Positions 42,736 through 55,052 are shown, numbered from the stretch's first letter. The stretch: 64,000 nucleotides of DNA from Acanthosepion esculentum (GCA_964036315.1 OZ038480.1:17324954-17388953); one strand, 5' to 3'. Made by a program: numbers and translations. Notes: generated by a model not told the origin, from the sequence alone.

Positions 42736-42839
42736 TGATACTAACAGTCACTTCACACTTGTGGGACTCTCTTCCAGCTTCTTGCTTTTCAATCATGTTT
42801 CATCTTCAAAAGATTAAATGTAATGTCTATCGTTATCTT

Positions 42840-43250
42840 TTGTTTATTTCTATATCTCTGAGATGAGGTATTATGATTACTTGCATTATTTTCATTATTC
42901 AGACAAATATCCTCATCTTCATTGCCATATTCACAACCTTTTTTGGAATTGTACGCTCCGGCCAACTTCAGGTGATTGGGATTTCGAACCGAACCCTTTA
43001 TTTCGTCTACTGGGGTAGATTGTTCTTGTTCCACGTGCCATGACTCCTCCAGATGTCTCAGGTACGTCTCTTTAACTCAACTCTCCAAGCAGACGGTTGA
43101 AATTCCAATCACCTGAAGAAGGCCGGAGCGTAAAATGGACGAAACGCTTTGAATATGGCAACGAAGATAAAGATAACAGTCCGAATAATGTAAATAATGC
43201 AAGTAATCATAATACCTCATCTCAGAGATATAGACAGATATCGAACAATA
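42840..43250. repeat. Inverted pair of repeat E units
   Basis: A minus copy (42840-42985) and a plus copy (43092-43250) face each other head to head across about 105 bp. Shared strings: AATCACCTGAAG, GGCCGGAGCGTA, GCAAGTAATCATAATACCTC. Peptide frames with NNASNHNTSSQRYR appear in both because the repeat is shared. Confidence 0.8.
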
Positions 43251-43354
43251 TATATTTCATCCGCCGAGGCAGATTATTCTAGTTCCACCTGCCATGCCTC
43301 TTTGGGATGTCTCATTTATTTCCCTTTAACTCAGATCTTTAAGTTTTTTTAGTT

Positions 43355-43447
43355 CACCACTGCTGTAGACTGGTATTGAACTCCCACTCTTTGGGTCTAG
43401 TCAATGGGTCTAACCAACGATTTTATCCACTGGGCCATGTGTCATTG
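43355..43447 (-). repeat. tRNA-derived SINE head (family S4)
   Basis: Reverse B box GGTATTGAACTCCC at 43371-43384 and reverse A box TTTTATCCACTGGGCCATG at about 43421-43439. Confidence 0.6.
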
Positions 43448-43733
43448 AGTTAGCTTTTTCCCTCTTAATTCCTGTTTTTTTATTGTTCTCACGCCTTAAT
43501 ATTTTTCTTTTTCTTGGATTCTTTCGCACTCAGTAACCTTTTGCGTTTTAGTGGAATTATTTCCTTGCTTGGAGTGAAATGTCTAAAAAAACCCCCAAAA
43601 AACAAGGACATACCTGTTGTTTTAGAAAGAGTAAATTTAATAACAGAATTATTTCAAAAAATTATTAGTCCCCCTTAAGTACACACATTTTTATTGAGTA
43701 CAAATTACGATTGTATACTTATGTGCTTTAGCC

Positions 43734-44152
43734 CAGGGGTCGGCAACCTTTTGCTAACAAATTTGCCGATTTAGGGTTTTAAAATCAGTCAGTGTGCCAA
43801 CAAGATACGAATTTTTATACAAGTCAAGGTCACTATATCTGTTTTACAATATATTTTATATAGTAATATATAATATATATACTTTAGTATATATTAAAAT
43901 CATTCATTGTGCCAACAGCATAGGTATTTTTATATAAGTCAAGGTCAATATACCTGTTTGTAAAAGTTTAAAAAAATTTTTTTTTTATTTATTATTAATG
44001 GGAGTCCAACGAGTCAGCAGTTTTGAAACAGCTAAATATCTTCTTTGTTGTGTAGTAGTTCAGATTTTGTGATGTCATTTGCGGCCGTGAGCTGCTGGAA
44101 ATTGCTTGGCGTGCCACGTGTGGCACGCATGCCGGAAGTGGCCGAACCCCTG
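43734..44152. mobile_element. Non-autonomous hAT element
   Basis: 419 bp with ends CAGGGGTCGGCAACC and, read inward from the right, CAGGGGTTCGGCC. Flanking 8-mers CTTTAGCC (43726-43733) and TCTTAGCC (44153-44160) agree at 6 of 8 positions, fitting an aged 8-bp hAT target duplication. A subterminal palindrome GTGCCAC-GT-GTGGCAC is typical of hAT ends. No transposase. Confidence 0.8.
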
Positions 44153-44299
44153 TCTTAGCCTATTAATATTCTAAGCTTGGGAATTGAAGTCTCCCTTCCA
44201 AGAAACACACTGCATAACATTTTCGGAAAATTTTTGAGCTGTCATTTGTGAAAGCACTATGTCAAAAACAAAATAAATTCGTTTAGACTTGAGAAAAAG

Positions 44300-44545
44300 T
44301 ATTGTTAAAGCTCACAGAGAAGGAAAACGGCATACAACGCCATCAAAGCGTTTGTAATAGCAGGGACGCGGGACCATATGTGGCAGCAATATTCTAAGCA
44401 TGGACGAATGGTAGACTTATAGATATGTAAGATTTTATTCTTCTCGCCCCTTAAGAATGTTTTTCTATTTCTTTGGTATTGAATAGCGTTTATTGAATTT
44501 CTTGGATTATTTTGAGTACATAAGGTACTAGTGAGCAAACCCAAA
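44300..44545 (-). pseudogene. LINE ORF2 fragment (CR1/jockey type)
   Basis: Encodes ILHIYKSTIRPCLEYCCHIW, matching YKSTIRPCMEYCCHIW of the 29476-30576 relic. Only this block is present, so it is a short truncated copy. Confidence 0.65.
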
Positions 44546-45071
44546 TGACTTGACTCACTTTATAGTTCCCCAAAAGAAGGTTAACCAATCAGGAGGCGTA
44601 AAATATTCAATCCGTCTTGTATAAAGGCGGCCATTTTGATTACTCTCTCCAAAGATGACCAGAAACCAAAGAACAGAAAGAAGAACTACGCTCTGCTACT
44701 TTATCGAGATATCCACTGCTAAGCTGAACTACGCTTCCCTACTGTCTTTGAAATATTCACTGCCAACCTCTGGATTCTATGCTCAAAGACTACCGTCATC
44801 ATGAACAACAGAATTGAGCTAAATTTCAAATCCAGCAGACATTAATGACCTTAGTGCAAGAATTATGAATCCTTTGTTCGTGGCACCTGATAAATTTATT
44901 TATAAATTTATTGCCTCTTCCTCATTCTCTTATACGTCTGTCTCGATCTGGTCAGATGACTTCAATTACATCTTTGGAGGATCGTGTCTGAAAAGTATTC
45001 TTCCTTTTATCTTATCAGTCAGTTAATTGGACATGACAAAACTGAAATGCATTCACTCAGTTTTCAGGAAT
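44546..45071. other. No gene seen
   Basis: Unique-looking DNA with no supported feature. Confidence 0.5.
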
Positions 45072-45345
45072 TCATGCCTTGGTTTGGTTTGGTTTAGTTT
45101 GGTTTGGATATCAAATCAAATCAATATCGATATTTGTATATCAACCACAACAGGTGATTTAATGCCGACAATTTTTATTTGCTGGTAAATGATTATTACC
45201 AGCAATAATTTTTTACAAAATATTTATCGTATTAAAACTTATTCAACACTTTCATGGTGGTTTGACCCCAGTTTGGGGGTTAATTCTTTGCCCATAGCTG
45301 AGCCATGCGTTCCTGAACAATTTTAACCCCTGAGCTCCTTATTCA
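45072..45345 (-). repeat. Dispersed repeat D, copy 3
   Basis: Starts with TTGGTTTGGTTTGG (complement of the CCAAAC end), then GATTTAATGCCGACAATTTT and TTTGACCCCAGTTTGGGGG, matching the end of copy 1 reversed. Confidence 0.7.
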
Positions 45346-45409
45346 AAATTCACAAATAATTGGTATGCAATGTTTCACCGTAGATATAAAAATAGCTACT
45401 AGTGTTTAC

Positions 45410-47850
45410 CAACAGTTCAACCGGTGGCTGGGCATTATGACATTTTTCTCTGCCACCGTTCAACCGATGGATTAGCATTACATCATTTTTCGCTACCACC
45501 GTTCAACAGGTGGCCGGGCATTAAGTCATTATTCTCTACCACGGTTCAACCAATGGCTGAGCATTATATCGTTTTTCTCTACCACCGTTCAACCGGTGGC
45601 CAAGCATTAAGTCATTTTTATCTACCACCGTTCAACCGATGGCTGAGCATTACATCATTTGTCTCTACCATTATTCAACCGGTGGCCGGGCATTAAGTCA
45701 TTTTTCTCTACCACCGTTCAACCGATGGCTGAGCATTACATCATTTGTCTCTACCATTATTCAACCGGTGGCCGGGCATTAAGTCATTTTTCTCTACCAC
45801 CGTTCAACCGATGGCTGAACATTACATCATTTGTCTCTACCATTATTGAACCGGTGGCCGGTCATTAAGTCATTTTTCTATACCACCGTTAAACCGGTGG
45901 CCGGGCATTAAGTCACTTTTCTTTACCACCGTTAATCCGGTGGCCGGGCATTACGTCATTTTCTCTACCACGGTTAAATCGGTGGCCGGGCATTAAGTCA
46001 TTTGTCTCTACCATTATTCAACCGGTTGCCGAGCATTAAGTCATTTTCCTCTACCAACGTTAAACTGATGGCCGGGCATTAAATCACTTTTCTCCACCAC
46101 CGTTAAACCGGTGGCCGAACATTAAGTCACTTTTCTCTACCACCGTTCAACCGATTGCTGAGCATTACATCATTTGTCTCTACCATTATTCAAACGGTGG
46201 CCGGGCATTAAGTCATTTTTCTCTATTCCCGTTAAACCGGTGGCCGGGCATTAAGTCATTTTTTTCTACCACCGTTCAACCGTTGGCTGAGCATTATATC
46301 ATTTGTCTGTACAATTATTCAACCGGTGACCGGGCATTAAGTCATTTTTCTCTACCACCGTTAAACCGATGGCTGAGCATTACATCATTTGTCTCTACCA
46401 CCTTTAAACCGGTGGCAGGACATTAACTCATTTTTCTCTACCACCGTTCAACCAATGGCTGAGCATTACATCATTTGTCTCTACCATTATTCAACGGGTG
46501 TTGTCATTTTTCTGTACCACCTATATACCCGTGACCGGGCATTAAGTCATTTTTCTCTACCACCGTTCAACCGATGTTTGAGCATTACATCATTTGTCTC
46601 TACCAATATTCAACCGGTGGCCAGGCATTAATTCATTTTTCTCTACCACCGTTAAACTAGTGGCCGGGCATTTAGTCACTTTTCTCTACCACCGTTAAAC
46701 CGGTGGCCGGGCATTAAGTTATTTTTCTCTACCACCGTTCATCCGATGGCTTAGCATTACATCATTTGTCTCTACCATTATTCAATCGGTGGCCTCATTA
46801 ACTCATTTTGCTCTACCACCGTTAAACCGGTGTCCGAGCATTAAGTCACTTTTCTCTACCACCGTTAAACCGGTGACCGGGCATTAAGTCACTTTTATCT
46901 ACCACTGTTAAACCGGTAGCCGGGCATTAAGTCATTTTTCTCTATGACGGTTAAAGCGGTGGCCGGGCATTAAGTCATTTTTCTCTACCCTCGTTCAACC
47001 GATGGCTAAGCATTACATCATTATTCAACCGGTGGCCCGGCATTAAGTCACTTTTTTCTACCAGCGTTAAACCAGTGGCCGGGCATTAAGTCATTTTTCT
47101 CTACCACCGTTCAACCGATGGTTGAGCATTACATCATTTGTCTCTACCATTATTCAACCGGTGGCCAGGCATTAATTCATTTTTCTCTACCACCGTTAAA
47201 CTGGTGGCCAGGCATTTAGTCACTTTTCTCTACCACCGTTAAACCGGTGGCCGGGCATTAAGTTATTTTTCTCTACCACCATTCAACCGATATTATTCAA
47301 TCGGTGGCCTCATTATCTCATTTTGCTCTACCACCGTTAAACCGGTGGCCGAGCATTAAGTCACTTTTCTCTACCACCGTTAAACCGGTGGCCGGGCATT
47401 AAGATACTTTTCTATACCACCGTTAAACCGGTAGCCGGGCATTAAGTCATTTTTCTCTACGACGGTTAAAGCGGTGGCCGGGCATTAAGTCATTTTTCTC
47501 TACCCTCGTTCAACCGATGGCTAATCATTACATCATTATTCAACCGGTAGCCCGGCATTAAGTCACTTTTTTCTACCACTATTGCCCCGGTGGCCGGGCA
47601 TTAAGTCATTTTTCTCTACCACCGTTCAACCGATGGTTGAGCATTACATCATTTGTCTCTACCATTATTCAACCGGTGGCCGGGCATTAAGTCATTTTTA
47701 TCTACCATCGTTAACCCTCTGACCGGTCTTTAAGTCATTTTTCTCTACCACCGTTCAACCGATGGCTGAGCATTACATCATTTGTCTCTACCATTATTCA
47801 AACGGTGGCCGGGCATTAAGTCATTTTTCTCTACCCCCGCTGAAATGGTG
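45410..47850. repeat. About 43-bp minisatellite, 2.4 kb
   Basis: Roughly 57 units of about 43 bp. Two forms often alternate: CACCGTTCAACCGATGGCTGAG with CATTACATCATTTG, and CATTATTCAACCGGTGGCC or CACCGTTAAACCGGTGGCC with GGGCATTAAGTCATTTTT. Many units hold the hairpin CCACCG-TTAAAC-CGGTGG. Because 43 is not a multiple of three, long frames cycle through three different peptides; I do not call genes. Confidence 0.93.
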
Positions 47851-48234
47851 AAGCTAATTCTGATTGGTAAATATGGTGTAAAACTGTGCGTTTAGATTAA
47901 AGGAAAATAATTTTAGATTAAGGATAAGAAGAAAAAACATCACCTACCTAATAAGAAGGCATATAGGTTGTTAGAAATACACCCTCTTTCTGAGATACGA
48001 TATATTTATCTGGATCAGTTAACGGTCACAAGTCCCGAAACCAAAAAGGGAAAAGAACAGCGTATGGCGAGTTCTTTTCTTTGTTTGATGAAACGAGCTA
48101 GAAATCATGATTTAGTAAAAAAAAAAAAAAGAGTTCCTCCCGCCAAAGTTTTTTTTATATACATGGCATGGTTTTTGTCTTGGTGACGAGCAGACATCCT
48201 GAAGAAGGTTGTAGAATGGAAGTTCTTTCAGTCA
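47851..48234. other. No gene seen
   Basis: Spacer with an A13 run at about 48118-48130; no supported feature. Confidence 0.45.
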
Positions 48235-48430
48235 CTGAGCTTCCTCCATTACTAACAGGTGCTACCACCCCGGGTCAGGGGGGACCTGGGAATACCAGCA
48301 ATTAATATGTAGTTTTCACGCTCCTCAAAACCTCCTGATCAGAGGCCTTGCTGTTGGATGTAGTTCATCGTCTTACCCAAGACGCGGATGTAGTTTATCT
48401 ACATACCTAGGACGGTCATGCATTGGTCAT
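48235..48430 (-). repeat. Dispersed repeat D, copy 4
   Basis: CTCCTCAAAACCTCCTGATC and GAGGCCTTGCTGTTGGATGT are the complement of the 36.6-kb copy. Confidence 0.75.
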
Positions 48431-49530
<1,100 letters not shown>

Positions 49531-51420
49531 TTGTAGATTAGGATAGATATTAACCCTCTTTTTTTGACAATCCAACTAATATTTTTTCCTATTGTAGCAA
49601 TCTTTCTCCTTTTTCTTCTCTATTCTTTTTTTCCTTTTTTGAATCCAATTTCTCTTGCTTAAAATAATCAGTCAACCTTGTCTCTTTGTCATCTTCCTAT
49701 TCTTGCTGTTTACTTTCTATTTGCTGATGACCGAAACTGACGTTCTGAGTAGTTGTGATACAAATACCTAACAAATTAATAACGATTATAAATTAATTAT
49801 TAGTATTAATTAATTAATAATTAATAAATAATGGTTATAAATTATAATGGCGGATAAAATTTAATACTAAACTAGATTTTTTGTGTCGTACTTTTCTTTT
49901 GAGGAGGGGAATGGACCTACAGTTGTGTTTGTTATGAATGAAACATTTGAAAATCTTTAGCATCCATCCGAATATGAATCGTATGTCCTGAATTCATTTT
50001 TCATTTTATAAATAGAGACAAATATGTGGGGAAAAATCAAATACAGTATTGGATAAAACATGACAGCATCATTACAACATTACGCTCTTGCAGTGTTCAA
50101 ACTAAGGGAGGCAATCCAGTGTTTCCTTGTATAAAAAATTAAAAGAATATAAATGAAAAGAAACCTGATTTTAACAAACGCCGATACTGAATAACCACAA
50201 TAAGAAACTTTTAATTCCCAGGTCAGCCAATAACTTGGCTTCTGCGGCATTTAAAACCGAGAAGGCAGAAATAGCTACAAAGTAATCTACTAAGTATGAG
50301 GAGAATTTAGTTTCGCAGACAACAGGATTTCAAACGGTCGCGTGCAGGTAACATTATGCATCTATAGAACAAAAAAAAACAAAAAAAACTAGATATGGAG
50401 TAAGCTAAACACCGATTGATTGTTCACGGCGGACGTACAACTGAGATATATACCATAAGGCTGGTGTCATTAACTAAGTAAAATGATAAGCCATTGTTCC
50501 TCTTCTGGTTTGTAAGTACATCAAGTACGTGACACTACGGAAAAGACTTGTATTAAAACTAAAAGATGACGGAGAGGGAACGGGTGGCGATGAAAGATGA
50601 AGATGGGACCAATGATTTGAGTCTCCCGGTTACCTAAATGCTGAACGCTGTCAAATGTATTTAAGTAAGAAAAATTTGGATACATTAGGCGTTGTAACGA
50701 GAACGAGATAGCAGTCTCATGCAGGATAATGGCAAGCGAAGCAAACACGCTTCCCGTGTTTCTCCTACCCCCGCTTGTCCTGATACGACACTCAGATTAA
50801 CCCTGCTCATCCCCGACGCCAGTTCTCCGGTATTGTATTCAAATTCCAGACCCAGAATGTAGATCCCAACCTCTCATCCGCGAACCCCGGCCATAAGCAC
50901 TGACACTGTCATTACTGCTGCCATTACGTCCTAACAAGTAATTTCTCTGACAACAACAAAAACAGTGATACTCTGAATAGGCATTAGATTATTACAAGAT
51001 CTCTGCCTGAGAACAGGTCTTATTCCGTCTTCCGCCTTTCTTCACCTCCCACGCCCTGCTCCTGTAAATACATCTTCCACACATACAGCCGCATGTATAT
51101 AGGCACAGAGAAAAGAGCTTTCGAGAACATTGCGTCTGTTCGCCTCTATCTCATCTGCCAATTCATATATCATATCTTTTCCGTCCCAATCTTCTCGTTC
51201 GTAAAAGCACCTTGATCTTTCACGAAGGTAAATACAGCCATCTTATTTAGTCTATGCCGTATAAGTCACTACTTATCAAACTCACAAAATCTTCCTTTTT
51301 CACGTAGAAATACATCGATACCTATTCATATAGACATTTTATATTTTGACACGTGTTAATGTACCCCGCGTGAATATAATATGGCTATGCATTTTTCTGC
51401 AATGTTTTTTTTAATTTTTT
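49531..51420. other. Longest repeat-poor stretch; no gene seen
   Basis: About 1.9 kb of ordinary composition. No coding frame above 75 codons, no RNA gene. A stem-II-less hammerhead-like string near 49727-49760 was set aside. Introns of a host gene cannot be excluded. Confidence 0.5.
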
Positions 51421-51439
51421 TTTTAAGCTTTTCACTAGC

Positions 51440-52206
51440 ACGCAAAGGGTTACATAAGATTTGGAGCGAGAGCAGATAGGAGTGAAAGAGGAAAGGAAGT
51501 GGAGAAGGATAGTGGATAGATCAAGGCAAGGGGTTACAGAAGATTTGGAGCGAAAGCAGATAGGAGTGAAAGAGGAAAGGATGTGGAGAAGGATAGTGGA
51601 TAGATCAAGGCGAGGGTTTACAGAAGATTTGGAGCGAGAGCAGATAGGAGTGAAAGAGGAAAGGATGTGGAGAAGGATAGTGGATAGATCAAGGCAAGGG
51701 GTTAAAGAAGATTTGGAGCGAGAGCAGATAGGAGTGAAAGAGGAAAGGATGTGGAGAAGGATAGTGGATAGATCAAGGCAACTGGAGATGTCGATTGACA
51801 TTACATTTGAATAGTTGGAGATTATAGTTGTCAGAGAAACAGGAATAAGGAAGGGAGTTCCACAGGCGAGAGGTGCGAGATATGAAGCTATTGGAGTAGA
51901 AGAGACGTCTACATTTAACAATTTCAACAGTGAAAGGGTGGAAGCGGGATGCCAGCCTCGTAGGACGCTGGAATTCATGAAGCCTGGGAACCAGCGAAAG
52001 CAGCTCATCGGAGCAATTACCGTGGAAGTAATTGTAAAAAAGACAGAGCGAAGCGACGGCGCGTCTGTGAGAGAGCGACCGCAGACGAGATGACAGATCA
52101 GGGCCAATTACGTTGCATACCCCTTTCTGGATCTTATTAATAACCCCAGGCAAATAGAAGGGGCTCCAGACCATATATGGCAGCAATACTCAATGCAAGG
52201 GCGAAT
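51440..52206 (-). pseudogene. CR1/jockey-like LINE ORF2 C-terminus plus 3' UTR
   Basis: Read leftward from 52206: a broken stretch, then INKIQKGVCNVIGPDLSSRL, LSHRRAVASLCLFYNY, RTSRLWNSLPYSCFSD and LFKCNVNRHLQLP with a stop at about 51773. It is 5'-truncated and about 85% like the 29.5-kb relic by eye. The 3' UTR is the 84-bp repeat array. The frame stays open for about 137 codons, so this copy is less decayed. Confidence 0.8.
51448..51783. repeat. 84-bp tandem repeats in a LINE 3' UTR
   Basis: Four units starting GATTTGGAGCG at 51459, 51543, 51627 and 51711 (period exactly 84 bp), differing by a few bases. Being a multiple of three the array is open on both strands. Degenerate units of the same sequence occur at 29510-29690. 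Confidence 0.9.
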
Positions 52207-52620
52207 GGTTACCTTCAAAAGAACGCGACACATGTTTGCTCTTAAAAGTAATGCACCCAAAAGCACTCTTGTAGAAATTTAGTATTGACGGCAGACATCA
52301 AGATATGCCATCACTTTTGGAAAGTGTTATTTGACTCAGATCTAGATGTTATCTCAGTGAACTGGACTTTGCAATTTATTCTATATAAACAACAAAATCA
52401 AAAGAAAGAATTAAAATATGAATGCTGATAGCAGGACTGATTTATTATGAGATACCCAATGACAATTATTATTAATCTTGGGATAATATTTCGTTCAGTT
52501 TAAATTTAGTTGTTTTTTAAGGAGTCAAGGCGATCAAGGAGGGGTCCAGCAGCATCGGTGATTAAAATGGCGGCTCCCTAACAAAACTTACCTTATTTGG
52601 ATGGTGGTGAGACATGCAGT
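52207..52620. other. No gene seen
   Basis: Spacer beyond the 5' truncation point of the LINE; no supported feature. Confidence 0.45.
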
Positions 52621-52623
52621 GGA

Positions 52624-52830
52624 ATATATATATATATGTGTGTGTAAAGTTTTATGGAGATATGTTTATGTGCACATATGTGTATATCTATGTGTATGTG
52701 TATACGTATGCATGAGTGTATGTGTATTGAGATATATATATATATATGAGCACACGTATATGTATATATGTGCGAGAAGATATATATATATTGTTGTGTA
52801 TATGTGTATCTACGTATGTGTTTTGGGGCA
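52624..52830. repeat. Imperfect TA/TG microsatellite
   Basis: Degenerate TATATG/TGTG mixture giving a spurious 85-codon Cys/Tyr/Val frame. Confidence 0.8.
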
Positions 52831-53016
52831 TAGAAATAATAGGTCCTTACTAGATTAAATATTAGTTAGATTTTTGTATGTTTATGCTAAATTTGTAACC
52901 TGAAAGGTGATGTTACTTGCTTTGTCAAACTTTCTTTATTACACATCGGTTCTCTTGTAAATACCCATCATTTTTAGTCCCCCCCATCATTTTTTCCTCT
53001 CTCTCTCTCATCTTCT

Positions 53017-53470
53017 TGATTTTAAGTTTAGATCATATCGTTTTTTATAGTGTCACCACAAATGTATCCACACTTTTCCGGTGTCTGTTTTTTAATTTTA
53101 CTTTAGGTCAGCGAATCGGTAGCGAATTATGCATCGAAGAATAATTCATATTTATCTGTATCTCACTCATTTAAACCGTTATTTAGCTCCTCTCTTTAAA
53201 ATTTCTCTCTGTTAAATTTTAATTCCCCACCTTCACCTTTAGACCTTTCCTGTTCTTCTTTTTTCTATTACACCCCTCTCTAGAGCTTTCATACATCTCA
53301 CTTTAACACTTGTTTGCCACCCCGACACATACACTCTCACTAAAATTTTGTTTTTTATACCCGGAGTTATATTTTCCGATTTCTTTTTGAATTTGCAGGT
53401 CTGATGAATTGGATCGTGATTACGATTCCAATGTAATAAATTATAACCATGGAATATTAGTGTTTGAGCT
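53017..53470 (+). repeat. Dispersed repeat B, copy 2
   Basis: Matches 39185-39683 along its length. It ends at TATTAGTGTTTGAGC and, unlike the others, is followed only by a short TATATATA before repeat C. Confidence 0.85.
53398..53448 (+). ncRNA. Hammerhead-like relic in repeat B (copy 2)
   Basis: Stem I GGT (53398-53400)/ACC (53446-53448), CTGATGA 53401-53407, bulged 10-bp stem II, GTA at 53433-53435 where GAA is needed, stem III ATA/TAT, cleavage triplet ATA at 53443-53445. Best-paired of the three B copies. Confidence 0.42.
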
Positions 53471-53479
53471 TATTATTGT

Positions 53480-53830
53480 ATATATAGTGGTACTCGCTTG
53501 ACAAAACCTTAGGTATTGCGCCTTGTAGTTGAAAGAAACAATATCCAAGGAAAGTTGCGGAATAAAAAAGAAAGAACTAAGAGCCTGAAATTGAGGCGAA
53601 AACAATCGTCCAGAATCCAAGCTCAGAGTCCAAAGAAAAAAAAAACCCAAAATCAGTAAGGGCAGCTACGTAAAGTGCTCAATACACTAAGTAGAGCAAA
53701 CCTAAGATAAACCTAAGGAGCCAGGTAAACCTACCTAGGTTTCACCTACGCGGATCGTCAGGGATGAACTGGCCAAAGCGGTAAACATCGAACGGAATAT
53801 ATAGTTTAAACAAAACAAAAAAAATCATCA
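53480..53830 (-). repeat. Dispersed repeat C, copy 1
   Basis: Reverse match to 61480-61816: AGAGTCCAAAGAAAAAAA, GCTCAATACACTAAGTAGAG, GGTAAACCTACCTAGGTT. A further piece of it lies at about 53985-54030. Class unknown. Confidence 0.8.
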
Positions 53831-54029
53831 CGTGACCAAAAAAAGAAGAAGAAGTAAACACTCAAGAAAGGGTTGGTTAATTGTTACGTTCTTTATTCAA
53901 CAAAAAAGAAAAGAAAAAACAATTATAATAACCAGCGCTTTCCTATGTTTACACCTACTAAGAATTTCTGATTTTCCATTTTCACCTCTTTGGCCAGTTC
54001 ATACCTGGCTCTTTAGGTTTGTTTGATTG

Positions 54030-54031
<2 letters not shown>

Positions 54032-54078
<47 letters not shown>
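54032..54078. repeat. (TA)n microsatellite
   Basis: TA tract following the extra repeat C piece. Confidence 0.9.
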
Positions 54079-54080
<2 letters not shown>

Positions 54081-54350
54081 GGATTGATGTGAGTTTGTGA
54101 CCCTGGGTTTCACGCTATTTGCGAACGTCAGACAAACAGATTAATTTTTAAATTTGGGATTTATATATGGTTGCGTATATCGTTGTTTTTATTGTAGTGG
54201 GAGGACAAATTGTCGTTGGGACGCCACTCATATATACGCAGATATACATACACGCATTGCAGCTCACAGAAACATAAATATATATGATCAGTGTGGGACT
54301 GGGCCTATGTGCGCATCCATGTGTCGTTGCGTAAAAGATATTTGTGTCAC

Positions 54351-54590
54351 TATCACACAAAAAAAGCGAATGTTTAACATCGAGAATGTTTAACATCGAA
54401 AGACATGAGGAAAATTAATTCATTTTAATAATATATGGAAATATCCACTTTTTTCTGAAGAAGATCGCGAGACCTGAAACACTTGTTGCAAAATTATGGA
54501 AAATAAAGCATAATATATATTTAAAAAAAATCCACATTACATCCAAAAACGTTTGCTGTTTCTCTCTTCTTTTTAATATATATATATCAA
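54351..54590 (+). repeat. Dispersed repeat F, copy 1
   Basis: About 235 bp: CACACAAAAAAAG, AACATCGA, TTAATTCATTTTAATAATAT, hammerhead, AAATTATGGAAAATAAAGCATAA, CCACATTACATCCAAAAACG. It ends in TA. Copy 2 lies at 54783-55015 in the same orientation. Confidence 0.82.
54450..54492 (+). ncRNA. Hammerhead ribozyme, repeat F copy 1 (mutated)
   Basis: Core CTGAAGA (54455-54461, N7=A) and GAA (54476-54478) intact. Stem II AGATC/GACCT around a GCGA tetraloop with one A-C mismatch. Stem III A54479-T54486, C54480-G54485. Triplet GTT, cut after 54487. Stem I weak (TTTTT with GCAAA). The mismatches are where copy 2 has good pairs. Confidence 0.6.
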
Positions 54591-54615
54591 TTATTCTTTT
54601 TAATATAAAATATTC

Positions 54616-54685
<70 letters not shown>

Positions 54686-54737
54686 ATGACAAATATATAT
54701 ATATATATATATATATTAAAAAGAAGAGAGAAAAAAC
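54559..54737. repeat. Palindrome centred on (TA)n
   Basis: GTTTCTCTCTTCTTTTTAAT at the left and ATTAAAAAGAAGAGAGAAAA at the right flank TA tracts (54575-54590 and 54615-54717). The left arm is the 3' end of repeat F copy 1, so an inverted F end was joined across the TA tract. Confidence 0.8.
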
Positions 54738-54777
54738 AAATGTCTTCCTTGAACTGGCGAGTTCAAGGAAGACATTT
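54738..54777. repeat. Perfect 18-bp hairpin
   Basis: AAATGTCTTCCTTGAACT, loop GGCG, then the exact complement. Lies just before repeat F copy 2. Confidence 0.9.
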
Positions 54778-54782
54778 TGGTC

Positions 54783-55015
54783 AATAACACACAAAAAAGA
54801 AAATCTAATATCGAGAATATTTAACATCGAAAAACATGAGAAAAATTAATTCCATTTAATAATATGTGGAAATATACACTCTTTGCCTGATGAAGGTCGC
54901 GAGACTGGAAACTCATGTAGCAAAATTATGGAAAAGAAAGCATAAAATATTTTATTAAAATCCACATTATAAGCAAAAACGTTTGCGGTTTCGTTCTTTT
55001 TTAAAAAATATACAC
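54783..55015 (+). repeat. Dispersed repeat F, copy 2
   Basis: Matches copy 1 throughout (AACATCGAAAAACATGAG, ATGTGGAAATATACACT, AAGCAAAAACGTTTGC). A TA tract follows at 55053. Confidence 0.82.
54882..54924 (+). ncRNA. Type I hammerhead ribozyme, repeat F copy 2
   Basis: Stem I TTTGC (54882-54886) with GCAAA (54920-54924), 5 bp perfect. Core CTGATGA 54887-54893. Stem II GGTC/GACT around a GCGA tetraloop, with an A-G mismatch next to the core. GAA 54908-54910. Stem III A54911-T54918, C54912-G54917, loop TCAT. Triplet GTA, cut after 54919. All invariant bases present; the stem II mismatch may slow it. Confidence 0.75.
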
Positions 55016-55048
55016 TTTTCTCTCGTTGCAACAACTATAACGGCCTCC

Positions 55049-55052
<4 letters not shown>

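Noticed and set aside
49727..49760. CTGATGACCGAAAC as a hammerhead
   Set aside because: Stem II is only two bases long and stem I does not pair.
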